IMG/VR virus record: IMGVR_UViG_3300048586_000253
Span: 1-27,555 of that record
Length of the DNA stretch: 27,555 bases
Direction: 5' to 3' (one strand)
Source of the DNA: a virus
The translations under genes were made by a program, and so were the position numbers. Under the pieces are notes generated by a model that did not search any database, was not told the origin of the DNA, and saw only the letters and a program-made list of their open reading frames with translations. Below, in pieces: positions 1-8,324 of this stretch; position 1 is the stretch's first letter, and every line of letters starts with the position of its first letter.

Positions 1-307
1 CCGCCTTGTTGCCCTGGACCTCGTGGTTGGACGAGCCGGGCTGCGCGACCGTGCCGACCGAGCTGACGCGGTACCAGAGCTGGCCCTCGAACCACCGGGT
101 GTCGTACACCCGGCGGCCACGGACGTTGCCTGCGGTGACGTACCGGCTGAAGAAGATGTTCCGCTGCTCGGCGTTGGTGCGGATGCCTGAGGTGACCCGG
201 ATGTTGATGCCGGGGAAGCGCCGCGAGAAGTCGCAGTCGAGGCGGTTGATCTGCCACAGCATCCACGGCGTGAGCCGGGAGCCGTCCCTGTAGACGAACG
301 CTACCAT
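1..307 (-). CDS. Endolysin, M15 (VanY/L-Ala-D-Glu-type) peptidase domain, partial (C-terminus beyond window)
   Basis: The frame starts with ATG at 307 and stays open to base 1, so only the first 102 residues are present. Residues 40-45 (SGIRTN) followed by a Ser-Ser-Asn-His at 92-95 match the zinc-peptidase M15 pattern, in which the His of an SxH motif is a zinc ligand and an Asp shortly after it is the second. Here His95 is visible and the Asp should lie just beyond the window edge. Such enzymes cut peptide stems of peptidoglycan, and this one is placed last after the tail genes, as expected for an actinophage endolysin. The start overlaps the upstream stop as TGATG, implying coupled translation. 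No signal peptide is seen, so release would need a holin, which is not in this window. Confidence 0.8.
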   Translation of the reverse strand, partial: MVAFVYRDGSRLTPWMLWQINRLDCDFSRRFPGINIRVTSGIRTNAEQRNIFFSRYVTAGNVRGRRVYDTRWFEGQLWYRVSSVGTVAQPGSSNHEVQGNKA

Positions 308-543
308 CAGCCCTCCTCCGTCCAGTCGTCGCCCTCGGAGACGTAGCCCGTCTCTTCCAGCTTGACGCCGGCCACGACGACGAGCTCGCCGTCGGGGCCG
401 AGGCCGAAGGCGTCGTGGATGCCATCGCCGGTCAGGTCCACCTCGATGGGGATGAGTGGGCGCTCGTCGCCCAGGCCGCGCATGGCCTGCAGCGCGTCAC
501 GCAGGACCTCACGGTCCTCCTCGGAGATGTCGTTGATGCTCAT
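307..543 (-). CDS. Small acidic protein of unknown function between tail fibre and endolysin
   Basis: A 78-residue acidic protein. Its start is supported by a strong AAGGAGG seven bases upstream of the ATG. Residues 36-44 read as D-L-T-G-D-G-I-H-D, a calcium-loop-like spacing of acidic residues as in EF-hand/dockerin-type loops, followed by a short strand-rich segment. I do not recognise a named family. It sits between the fibronectin-type tail protein and the endolysin and overlaps the endolysin start by one base (TGATG). A structural or lysis-associated role is only a guess from position. Confidence 0.7.
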   Translation of the reverse strand: MSINDISEEDREVLRDALQAMRGLGDERPLIPIEVDLTGDGIHDAFGLGPDGELVVVAGVKLEETGYVSEGDDWTEEG

Positions 544-552
544 GGAGCCTCC

Positions 553-1644
553 TTAGCTCGCGGTGATCCAGGTGGTACCATTCGAGACGGCCAGCTCCAC
601 CGGAATCCAGTTGGTCCCGTCCGACACGAAGACGCCACAGGGGCGCCAGGTCGAGCCGTCGGAGTAGTAGACGCCCGAGACGGTGGTCACCTGCACGGCT
701 TCGCTCCAGTCGCCTGTGCCGGCCGAGTTGGTGGCGGAGATGCGGAACCAGTAGTCCGTGGACGGGGCCAGGTCGTCGAACGCGTAGGTGAGAGCGGTAC
801 CGGCCGAGAAGGACGTCGAGTCCAGGGTGAACGCCGCGTCCCGCGCCCGCTGGACTGTGTAGCCGGTGATGGCGGCGCCGCCGTTCGAGGCGGGCGCCTG
901 CCAGACCAGGTCGAACGAGGTCGGGGCCAGGTCCTGGGCCACCGGGTTGAGGGGCGGGCCAGGCTTGCCAGCGGCTGTGGTCATCTTGACGCGCGCGGTG
1001 TAGGCGCTCGCACCGATCGCGTTGACCGCGCGGTACGCTACCCAGTAGTCCCGGTTCGAGTCCAGGGTCCCGGGCGTCGTCTGCGAGGACGAGCCGCTGG
1101 ACCAGGACTGCACCAGGTTGCCGCCGGTTGCCGCGTCGTAGACGACCATGTTGTAGGTCGTGATCGCCGAGCCGCCGTTGTCGGCCGGCTGCGCGATCGT
1201 GAACGTCAGGCTGGTCGGCGTCCGGCTGTTGTAGACCGGGAGGGGCGGGGTGTCCGGCGGCTTGGGCAGGCGGTTGGCCGAGAAGCTGCTGGATCCGCTC
1301 GCGGTGCCGAAGAGGCCTACTGGTCCGTGGCTAAACGAGAAGTTGACCGTGAGGTAGCCATCTGCGTTGTGGGTCTTCCAGCCTGTCGTTCCCTGAGCGA
1401 TGACGATGGAGCTGGTGTTGCGGAAGTCCAGGTTGTGGCTACCGCTCCAGGTATCACCCTCGACGTTGACCGACCAGGGTTCCGGATCGAGCGAGTACGA
1501 GGTCGCGCCGAACTTCCTGGCGGTGAGCCTCCAGCTCCAGCGCGACTGGTTAGCGCTGTTCGAGGTGTACCGCCAGACCTCGAGGATTGCGTCGTTGGAG
1601 GTGCGGCCGGAGTAGACTCCGACGACGTAGCCCGAGTTGGCCAT
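553..1644 (-). CDS. Minor tail protein with two fibronectin type III domains
   Basis: A 363-residue protein. Residues 1-125 form a beta-rich N-terminal domain of no family I recognise. Residues about 131-224 and 228-322 are fibronectin type III domains, shown by the conserved Trp, the GYTV/TYNM strand and the NSAG turn followed by the final VTT strand. The C-terminus (about 325-361) carries three short Trp repeats of the type SDGSTW, SDGTNW and SNGTTW, seen at the tips of phage tail proteins. FN3 domains in siphovirus tails are surface exposed and thought to bind cell-wall carbohydrate. The ATG at 1644 is preceded by AAGGAG with good spacing. It belongs to the tail-tip/fibre group following the Gp37-like protein and may affect host adsorption. 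Confidence 0.8.
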   Translation of the reverse strand: MANSGYVVGVYSGRTSNDAILEVWRYTSNSANQSRWSWRLTARKFGATSYSLDPEPWSVNVEGDTWSGSHNLDFRNTSSIVIAQGTTGWKTHNADGYLTVNFSFSHGPVGLFGTASGSSSFSANRLPKPPDTPPLPVYNSRTPTSLTFTIAQPADNGGSAITTYNMVVYDAATGGNLVQSWSSGSSSQTTPGTLDSNRDYWVAYRAVNAIGASAYTARVKMTTAAGKPGPPLNPVAQDLAPTSFDLVWQAPASNGGAAITGYTVQRARDAAFTLDSTSFSAGTALTYAFDDLAPSTDYWFRISATNSAGTGDWSEAVQVTTVSGVYYSDGSTWRPCGVFVSDGTNWIPVELAVSNGTTWITAS

Positions 1645-1655
1645 GCGGTCTCTCC

Positions 1656-2405
1656 TTAGCTAGGGAGCTTGACCCAGATGCGACCAACCTCGTGGGCCGG
1701 CGCCGCGCTCTGGGCGTAGATGTTGATGCCCTGCTGGGCCGCCACCTTGGTCGTGCCGCCCGTGCCGCCCTTGCTCACCGGCAGGGTGCCGGCGAAGGTG
1801 CTCAGCTGGGTGGAGAGGGTTGCGATGTCGGCCCACGTCACGCCGTCCAGCGAGGCTTCCCACTTGGAGGTGGTGAGGTTCCACCCGAAGGCGGGGCCGG
1901 AGGTGGGGCGGGAGGTCGTCGGCCAGGCGCCGACCTGCGTGCCGAGGAACGCCCGGCGGTCGGTGATGTTGGCGTTCGAGATGACCGTCGCGCCGGCCGC
2001 GACGGCGACCTGGGCGAGGGGAATCTCGTACTGGTTCGAGACGCCCCAGACCGGGGCGGGCGGGGTCGAGCTGCCCGACGTGCCCTGGCGGACGGCCGGG
2101 GCGATGGTGTTCGTGGCGTAGTCGAGGCGCAGGACCACGAGGTCCACGCGCGCGCCGGCCGAGGCGGCCGGGACAGTCACGAGCTCGTTGGCCGTCATCA
2201 GGACGCCGTGGCCGCGGACGACCGCGAAGGATGCTGCGCCGACCGAGGTGACGGTCAGCTGCATCGAGGTGCCGGCGGCCGTCACCTTGAAGTTGTTGGC
2301 CGCTGCGCCGCCCGAGATGCCGGACTGCATGGCCAGGCCGATCAGGGCGCCGTACTGGGCCTCGGTGATGTCCTGGCTGTCGAAGGGGTAGGGCACAAGG
2401 GCCAT
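1656..2405 (-). CDS. Minor tail protein / tail fibre-like protein
   Basis: A 249-residue Ala/Thr/Gly-rich protein. The N-terminal 150 residues resemble the beta-structured receptor-binding module common after Gp37-like proteins in actinophage tails, with phrases such as RVDLVVLRLDYATNTI and an ITDRRAFLG segment near 153-161. A Gly-rich hinge (about 207-218) leads to a short C-terminal segment ending GRIWVKLPS, which resembles the attachment ends of tail fibres. The assignment rests on composition and position between the Gp37-like protein and the FN3 protein. No enzymatic motif is visible. The start ATG at 2405 lies just after the stop of the 52-residue gene upstream. Confidence 0.65.
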   Translation of the reverse strand: MALVPYPFDSQDITEAQYGALIGLAMQSGISGGAAANNFKVTAAGTSMQLTVTSVGAASFAVVRGHGVLMTANELVTVPAASAGARVDLVVLRLDYATNTIAPAVRQGTSGSSTPPAPVWGVSNQYEIPLAQVAVAAGATVISNANITDRRAFLGTQVGAWPTTSRPTSGPAFGWNLTTSKWEASLDGVTWADIATLSTQLSTFAGTLPVSKGGTGGTTKVAAQQGINIYAQSAAPAHEVGRIWVKLPS

Positions 2406-2408
2406 AGG

Positions 2409-2567
2409 TCAGTCCTCTCGGGGCTGGAGCGCGCCGAGCTTTGTCAGCAGTGCGCGCCCCGTTTCGGGGTAGTGGAAGGCCATCAGCATGGCCAGCTCAT
2501 TCACACCAGACTGGTCCTCACGATCAGCGAGAGCCGCGGTGACGACGTCGTAGACTTCCTGGTCCAT
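2409..2567 (-). CDS. Small protein of unknown function in the tail module
   Basis: A 52-residue open frame from the ATG at 2567 (MDQEVYDVV...) to TGA at 2411-2409. It fills the only gap between the Gp37-like gene and the next tail gene. Its start overlaps the upstream stop as TGATG, the same coupling used by neighbours, and its end is four bases before the next ATG. The predicted protein is acidic and mostly helical, with a central ELAMLMAFHYPETGRALLTKL-type amphipathic stretch. A gene here is likely from the tiling; its function is unknown. Confidence 0.65.
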   Translation of the reverse strand: MDQEVYDVVTAALADREDQSGVNELAMLMAFHYPETGRALLTKLGALQPRED

Positions 2568-4513
2568 CAGGCCCACCTCACTGGGGTAACCTCCATGCTG
2601 GAGTAGTTCATAGCGGCTGTCGAAGACGACACACTCTTACGGGCGGCCATCTGGAAGACGGACGCGACCCCGGCGGGGATGAGCACCCTCTTGGTGCCTG
2701 TCAGCTGCACCTGCTGGGTGCTCCGTGAGAACGGGGCATAGATGCCGTACATCGGCGAACCGGTGTAGCCCGTCATGTTGGGGTCTGCGTTCTCTACCGG
2801 GATAGACCAGGCGCCACCCGCCTGCTCGAAGATTGACACACCCACCATCCAATAGCCGGTGTTCGTCACCCCCAGAGCTCCGAACTGCACGTCCACCCAG
2901 AGGCCCCGCGCGCGCGCCGGCCATTCGTGGCGCAGCGCGCCGCCGATACTGTTCCAGCCCGTGCCCGAGCCTACCGGCGCTCCCGACGGGCCGTTGCCAG
3001 TCCATGCGTCCGGCAGCGGGTCCTGGGGATCGAAGGTCACAGCCCACGGCGTCCAGACGTTGTTGTCAGCAGTGCGCTGCCAGACCTTGCCGTCAGTCTT
3101 GTTGGTGACCCGCTGGAACCCGCGGTGGATGTTGAGGAAGAGGGTCTCGACTTCGCCCAGCGTAGTCGGGAAGCCCGAGCCTGCGATGCCGATCGAGTAA
3201 CCCACGGGGAAGGCGTTGGGCACGGTGGTTGCGTTGACAGTACCCAGGTTCACGACGCCGCCCACGCCGGCTACCGAGAGCCATGCCGGCTTGCCCGACA
3301 CGCCGTCCCAGGTGACGCCGGCGTCCACGAGGCGCTCGAGGTCGCTGATGCGGGTCTCCTGCTCGCGGATGCGGCTCGAGACCTTAGCCTCCCAGTCGTA
3401 GCCGACGGGGTCGCCCACCGTGGCCGTGCGGATCACGCCGGCGGCCGTGACGCTTGTCGCCACTTCGGTCACCGTGGCGGTGGCCGGCGCGTCGTCCAGG
3501 ATGACCGTGACGACGTCGCCCAGGCCCCAGTCGATGCCGATGCGCTGGTTGGGGGCGTCCGACGGGGTGACCTTCAGCGAGTGGACGGTCATGCCCTGCT
3601 CGGTCAGAATCTCCTCGCCGGCCTGCTGCAGCTCGGTGGGGTCGTCCGTGTTGCGCTGGTCCTTCGGGACCTCCCAACGGAGGCCCCAGAGGAGGGCCTC
3701 AGCGGCGGCCTCGGTGCTGGTGACCCGGCGGACCGTGCGGTCCACGCCCTGGCCCTGGCCGAGCACGAGGGCCTCGGTTGCCGACGGCGCGGAGTATCCG
3801 AGCTCGGTCGACTGGAGGCCACCGTTGCGGATGTCGAGGCGGATGTAGGCGCTCTTGTCGGCCGGCTCGTAGACGTCGAACTCGACGTTCGACCCAACCT
3901 GGCGGAACCGCCAGCCCAGCCCGGACTTGATGCCCAGCGAGGTGAGCAGGTCGCCCAGCTTGTCGAAGCGGGCCGACGCTGAGACGGCCGAGCCGCGGGC
4001 GAGGTCCGGGGCGACAGTCAGCCAGGCGTACTTGCGCGCGGCGATCGCGCCCGAGCCGGCGTTGAGCTGTACGGCCGCCTTCATGACGGTCTCGCCGGCG
4101 CCGGCGTAGTTCCAGTAGTCGGACTCCTGGAGGTCCGCCGCGTGGGCGGGGTCGGGGAGCACGGCCACAGCCGCGCCTACGACGTTGTCGTCCACGCCCG
4201 TGATGAGCCAGGTGCCCTTGGGGTCTGAGGCCGCCTGAGAGAGCACGGCCGTCTGCATACGACCCGAGAAGGTCGAGTACCCGATCACCTGGCCGAAGCT
4301 GTCGCGGATACGCTCCGTGACGATGATGCCGGAGCCCTTCTGCTTGAGGTCGGCGAGGAGGGGATGCTCGGCCGGCAGCTTCATCTGCCAGGCGCCGACG
4401 CCACGGAATACCTCGACCATCTGGAGGTCCAGGAACTCGGGGGCGATCTGGCCCAGCCGCTTGAACGCGCGGTCGCGGACCTCAACCACGAAGTCGGAAG
4501 CCTTGGACACCAT
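2567..4513 (-). CDS. Siphovirus ReqiPepy6 Gp37-like minor tail protein (tail hub)
   Basis: A 648-residue protein with the features of the Siphovirus ReqiPepy6 Gp37-like family: the N-terminal FVVEVRDRAFKRLGQI and GAWQMKLPAEHP blocks (about 8-50), then the WLITGVDDNVVGAAVAVLPDP region (about 101-123). A coiled-coil segment lies near 384-402 (RIREQETRISDLERLV). The rest (about 405-648) is beta-rich and probably reaches the outside of the tail tip. In such phages the protein follows the distal tail protein and forms the central baseplate hub. The neighbours fit exactly: distal tail protein upstream, fibre proteins downstream. It ends as TGATG with the small gene at 2567. The family assignment is from memory of its sequence pattern, not a search. 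Confidence 0.8.
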   Translation of the reverse strand: MVSKASDFVVEVRDRAFKRLGQIAPEFLDLQMVEVFRGVGAWQMKLPAEHPLLADLKQKGSGIIVTERIRDSFGQVIGYSTFSGRMQTAVLSQAASDPKGTWLITGVDDNVVGAAVAVLPDPAHAADLQESDYWNYAGAGETVMKAAVQLNAGSGAIAARKYAWLTVAPDLARGSAVSASARFDKLGDLLTSLGIKSGLGWRFRQVGSNVEFDVYEPADKSAYIRLDIRNGGLQSTELGYSAPSATEALVLGQGQGVDRTVRRVTSTEAAAEALLWGLRWEVPKDQRNTDDPTELQQAGEEILTEQGMTVHSLKVTPSDAPNQRIGIDWGLGDVVTVILDDAPATATVTEVATSVTAAGVIRTATVGDPVGYDWEAKVSSRIREQETRISDLERLVDAGVTWDGVSGKPAWLSVAGVGGVVNLGTVNATTVPNAFPVGYSIGIAGSGFPTTLGEVETLFLNIHRGFQRVTNKTDGKVWQRTADNNVWTPWAVTFDPQDPLPDAWTGNGPSGAPVGSGTGWNSIGGALRHEWPARARGLWVDVQFGALGVTNTGYWMVGVSIFEQAGGAWSIPVENADPNMTGYTGSPMYGIYAPFSRSTQQVQLTGTKRVLIPAGVASVFQMAARKSVSSSTAAMNYSSMEVTPVRWA

Positions 4514-4515
4514 GG

Positions 4516-5373
4516 TCAGTACACCACCTCACGGCGCTCGGGGTAGATACCCTGGATGTAGCTCTGTACGCCGGTGTCGGTCATCGTGGCGGTGACCACG
4601 GACACTCCGGTCGGGAGCTCGGGGAAGATGGGAACGGGGCTGGTCTGGAGGAAGCCATAGAGGTTCGCGCCAGTCTGGTCCTCGATCACCCAGCCGCTGT
4701 CCCGGTACTCGACTGTCACGACGTCGCTGCCGCCCAGTATCTTCTGGAGGACGAAGCCCTCGCCGTTGACCTTGAAGGTCGGGTTAGTGCCCGGGCCGTG
4801 GATCGTCAGGGTCGGCCGGCTGGGGACGTCGCCGACGTTCGTGACGGTGACCTCACCGAAGGCCGCCGAGGAGGCGACGTTCAGGCCGGCGAACTTGGGG
4901 AGGAACGGCGCGTCGGCCGGGACCGGCGCGATGGTGAAGCTCTGGGCCGCGTCGCTGGTCCAGTAGGGGTCGGGGCACGAGAGCGTGACCACCATGCTGT
5001 TCCACTCGGAGGGCGCCGACGAGTAGACGCCCTCGATGCCCGACTCATAGACGGCCTCGATCCAGAAGGTCTGGCCATCCTCGAGGTCGATGTAGACCCG
5101 GAAGGGGTCGCGGACGATGCGCACCAGGTCCCTGATGGCCCGCTCGACGGCACGGGGGGTGCCGCCGAACGCGCCGACCGGGATGACCAGCTGGCGGCGC
5201 GGGCGACGGGTGCCACGGTGGACATCCCCATCGCCCGCGCCCTCGAACCAGGAGTTCACGACGGGGGCCATGCCCCAGCCACTGCCCCCGGGCTGGCGGT
5301 GCAGCTCTTCGGCCGAGTCGGTGAGGGTCACGGTGTACCCGTTGCCGACCAGGCGGACAGTGGAGTCGATCAT
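4516..5373 (-). CDS. Distal tail (Dit)-like minor tail protein
   Basis: A 285-residue protein directly after the tape measure gene and before the Gp37-like protein, the position of distal tail proteins in siphoviruses. The middle part resembles siphovirus tail-component proteins: RRQLVIPVGAFG (about 61-72), an Arg-rich helix ERAIRDLVRIVRDPFRVYIDLEDG (about 78-101), and SMVVTLSCPDPYWTS (about 126-140), a motif typical of this family. The C-terminal half has strand pairs like a galectin-like domain (about 170-285). Dit forms the ring joining tube and baseplate. The ATG at 5373 overlaps the tape measure stop as TGATG. Confidence 0.75.
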   Translation of the reverse strand: MIDSTVRLVGNGYTVTLTDSAEELHRQPGGSGWGMAPVVNSWFEGAGDGDVHRGTRRPRRQLVIPVGAFGGTPRAVERAIRDLVRIVRDPFRVYIDLEDGQTFWIEAVYESGIEGVYSSAPSEWNSMVVTLSCPDPYWTSDAAQSFTIAPVPADAPFLPKFAGLNVASSAAFGEVTVTNVGDVPSRPTLTIHGPGTNPTFKVNGEGFVLQKILGGSDVVTVEYRDSGWVIEDQTGANLYGFLQTSPVPIFPELPTGVSVVTATMTDTGVQSYIQGIYPERREVVY

Positions 5374-8252
5374 CAGAGTCCCTTCGCGCGGTTCGCGAAC
5401 TGGTTGAGCGCCTGCTCGGGCGACTGCCCGATGGGCGCGTAGTTGTTGAACGTGACGTGAGCGCCGGGCAGCTCATCGTAGTCCGGGTTCACCTGAGCGC
5501 CCCGGGGCAGCTTGAGCAGCTCCGGACCGCGCTCGCCGACGACCACGTGGCCACCGCGCGTCACCGTGCCGCCGCCCTGGAGACCAGGGACCACGCCACC
5601 CTGCGCCATGGCGAGGTGGACGTGGTTGTAGTGCATCCGCTTCACCGCCGGCGACCAGCCCGAGAAGGGCTTGCCGTTCAGCAGCTGGCGGGCGCCGGCG
5701 GGGGTGTAGATGAGCTCGGACGCGTTCGGGAAGAGGCGGGCGACCGCGTTGAACGTGGCCATGCTCGCCGGGACCAGGTCGATCGCGCGGCCCTGGGTGT
5801 GGTACGAGCCCTTGACACCGCCCGCGGCCGCGTTGGCCGAGGGGCTGCGGTACCCGGACGTCATACGGACGCCCGGGACGGCGTTCCGAACGATGTCCCA
5901 CATAGCCTGCCAGCCCATGCCCTTGGTGCCGCGTGACGGCGGGTTGAGCAGCTTGGCCAGGTTCTTCACGACCATGCCGGGGAGGGCACCAACCGTCTTC
6001 GCGAAGACGCTGTCGCCAGCGCCCCCGAGGAGGGGGTTGATGATGCCCTCGATGACGTGCTTCTGCACGGCCCCTACGGGGTCGGCGAAGAAGTCACCGA
6101 TGACGCCGGCCACGTTGGTGACGTTCTCCCACACGTCGCCGGCGAAACTGCCGAGCGTGTCGAAGACGCCGCCGTCCTTGAAGGCCAGCGAGCCGCGGCG
6201 CGCCATGGCGTTCAGCCGCGCGACGCCGGCCTTGCCGCCGACGAGGCGGGTGAACTCCGGGCGCATGATCGCTTCGCCGCCGGAGAGCGCGAGCCCGCCG
6301 GCGGTCGGGGACCAGAACTGGTGGACGTCCCGGCCCGGCGTGTAGCCGGGCATGACGCCACCGGACGCGAACTTCACCAGCTTGGCGGCTGGCAGCTTCA
6401 TGTCCTTCAGGCCGAGGTTCGTGACCATGTCGTTCCAGAAGGAACGGAGGCCCTTGTTCCAGACCGTGTCCAGGACGAAGTTGATCGGGACCGCGGCGGC
6501 CTTCTTGATACCGTCCCAGGCCGTGCCGATCGCCTTGGCCGTCAGCTCGAAGGCCTTGCCGATGAGGTCGACGCCGGTCTTGAACGGGGTGAAGACGTTC
6601 TGGTCGATCCACTTCCACGTGGTGGAGATGGCCGAGGAGATGCCCTCCCAGACCGGCTTCACGACGTTCTTGTAGAGCCAGTTGAAGACGTCGCCCAGGA
6701 CCTTCAGGCCGGCGCCGATGGCGTCGGAGACGGGCTTGATGACGTTCTTGTAGAGCCAGTCGAACAGCGCGCCCCATGCCTTGAACTGGGGCTCGATGAT
6801 CGTCTTCCACAGCCACGTGACGATGTCACCGATGAACTTGAACGCCGGCTGAATCGCGTTGACCCACAGCCAGTTCGCGATCGCGCCGACCAGGCGGAAG
6901 GCGTTGACGATCAGGTCGAACTGGAGCTTGAACGCGGCTGCCAGCCAGCCGACGATGTCGCCTATCGCGGTGAAGACCGGGGAGAGGATGTTCTCCCACA
7001 GCCAGGTCGCGATGTCACCGATCGCCTGAAAGACGGGCTGGATGACGTTCTCCCACGCCGCCACGAAGAAGGCCTGGATGTTGGCCCAGGCCTCGCCGAG
7101 GAAGCGGGTGAACTCTGCCCAGATGGCCTTGCCCAGCTCGGTCTGCGTGAAGAAGTACACCAGGCCGGCCACGAGCGCGCCGATGGCCGTCACGATGAGC
7201 ATGATCGGGTTGGCGTTCATCACAAGGTTGAACGCCGCCTGGGCGCCGGCAGCGAGCTTGGTGGAGGCCATGAACTTGGCCACGCCGCCGGCCGCCTGCA
7301 CGCCGGCCGCGAAGCTGATGGCCTGGTAGCCCGCGGCGACCACGCCCAGCGCGATGCCGAGGGGCACCAGCCACTGCTGGTTCTCGATGGCCCAGTCGAT
7401 GACACCGGTGCCGCCGGCGATGACCTCGGAGAGCCAGCCCACCATGGCGGTGAACGCCGGCTGGAGGCGGGCGAAGATGTCGGCACCGACCTTGACGATG
7501 CTGGCCTGGAGGTTGCCTAGGGCGCCCTCGAAGGTCTCGGTGCTCTGGGCGGCCGCGACCGCGACCGGGTCCTCGCCGAGCTGGAGGAGGGCGGAGTTGA
7601 ACTCCTCCGCCGTAATCTCGCCCTTGGACATGGCCTCGCGGAAGTTGCCGACGTAGGCGCCGTTGGCGAGGAGGGCCTGCTGAATCTTGCCGGACGCGCC
7701 GGGGATGGCGTCGGAGAGCTGGTTCCAGTTCTCGGCCGTCAGCTTGCCCTGGCCGGCCGTCTGGGTCAGCACCATGCCGACCGACTTGAAGGTCTCGGCG
7801 TTGCCGCCGGCGACGGCGTTCAGGTTACCGGCCGCCTCGGCGAGGCGGTCGTAGTCCGCGACTCCGTTGGAGGCCAGCTGGGCGGTGATGTTGCGGATGT
7901 CGGAGAGGCCGTAGACCGTCTTGTCGGCGTACTCCTGCGTCGCCTTGGTCAGGCGTTTGATGTGCTTGTCGGAGACGCCCGCGAACTCGAGGGTGCTCCG
8001 GAACTTCTTGGTGCTGTCGACCTGCTCGGCCATCTCGCCGACCAGGTTCTTGATGCCCTGGAGGGCCGACGCGGCGAGCGGGGCCACGATACCGGCGATC
8101 GCGCCGGCCATCGCGCCACCGAAGCGCTTGCCGGACTGCTTACCGGCCTTCTCGGCCTCCCCGCCCAGCTCCTTGGAGATGACGCCCTGCACGCCCTCCA
8201 TCGAGGGGATGATGCGGACCCACGCGGTGGCGAGCTCGACTCCGTTGGCCAT
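5373..8252 (-). CDS. Tape measure protein with C-terminal M15-type peptidase domain
   Basis: The largest gene (959 residues), after the tail assembly chaperones as usual. The N-terminal third carries the tape-measure core (about 85-245, with MSKGEITAEEFNSALLQLG). Hydrophobic segments follow near 295-318 and 345-365. Residues about 385-570 contain some five imperfect repeats built on WLWxNxIxPxFxxIGDI, probably alpha-helical length-determining units. A domain at about 775-885 resembles M15/D-Ala-D-Ala carboxypeptidases: SGYRSP, then His in SYHTQGRAIDL with its Asp, then HYNHVHLA, giving the His-Asp-His zinc set. It probably cuts peptidoglycan during DNA entry. I prefer the ATG at 8252 to the one at 8258, because AGGAG lies six bases before 8252 and directly abuts 8258. 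Confidence 0.9.
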   Translation of the reverse strand: MANGVELATAWVRIIPSMEGVQGVISKELGGEAEKAGKQSGKRFGGAMAGAIAGIVAPLAASALQGIKNLVGEMAEQVDSTKKFRSTLEFAGVSDKHIKRLTKATQEYADKTVYGLSDIRNITAQLASNGVADYDRLAEAAGNLNAVAGGNAETFKSVGMVLTQTAGQGKLTAENWNQLSDAIPGASGKIQQALLANGAYVGNFREAMSKGEITAEEFNSALLQLGEDPVAVAAAQSTETFEGALGNLQASIVKVGADIFARLQPAFTAMVGWLSEVIAGGTGVIDWAIENQQWLVPLGIALGVVAAGYQAISFAAGVQAAGGVAKFMASTKLAAGAQAAFNLVMNANPIMLIVTAIGALVAGLVYFFTQTELGKAIWAEFTRFLGEAWANIQAFFVAAWENVIQPVFQAIGDIATWLWENILSPVFTAIGDIVGWLAAAFKLQFDLIVNAFRLVGAIANWLWVNAIQPAFKFIGDIVTWLWKTIIEPQFKAWGALFDWLYKNVIKPVSDAIGAGLKVLGDVFNWLYKNVVKPVWEGISSAISTTWKWIDQNVFTPFKTGVDLIGKAFELTAKAIGTAWDGIKKAAAVPINFVLDTVWNKGLRSFWNDMVTNLGLKDMKLPAAKLVKFASGGVMPGYTPGRDVHQFWSPTAGGLALSGGEAIMRPEFTRLVGGKAGVARLNAMARRGSLAFKDGGVFDTLGSFAGDVWENVTNVAGVIGDFFADPVGAVQKHVIEGIINPLLGGAGDSVFAKTVGALPGMVVKNLAKLLNPPSRGTKGMGWQAMWDIVRNAVPGVRMTSGYRSPSANAAAGGVKGSYHTQGRAIDLVPASMATFNAVARLFPNASELIYTPAGARQLLNGKPFSGWSPAVKRMHYNHVHLAMAQGGVVPGLQGGGTVTRGGHVVVGERGPELLKLPRGAQVNPDYDELPGAHVTFNNYAPIGQSPEQALNQFANRAKGL

Positions 8253-8289
8253 GGGCATCTCCTGGAGGGGTTAGGGGGCTGAGACGAGG

Positions 8290-8324
8290 GAAGCCCCCGA
8301 CTTCAGAGAGAGGTCGGGGGCTTC
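8290..8324 (-). terminator. Perfect 12-bp hairpin between chaperone and tape measure genes
   Basis: The arms at 8290-8301 and 8313-8324 are exact complements with an 11-base loop. The hairpin spans the stop codon (8303) of the frameshifted chaperone product. It has no U-run on the minus strand, so it may be a weak terminator, an attenuator or an mRNA-stabilising element. Confidence 0.5.

Noticed and set aside
415-1659. Long open frame on the plus strand (414 codons)
   Set aside because: It lies opposite the FN3 tail protein, has the Arg/Gly/Val-rich composition of an antisense frame in high-GC DNA, and has no ribosome site or domain.
6057-7520. Long open frame on the plus strand (487 codons)
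   Set aside because: Antisense to the tape measure gene; Asp/Glu/Arg/Gly/Val-rich shadow composition; no ribosome site.
8252-8258. Use of the ATG at 8258 as tape measure start
   Set aside because: AGGAG directly abuts this ATG; the ATG at 8252 has the normal six-base spacing.
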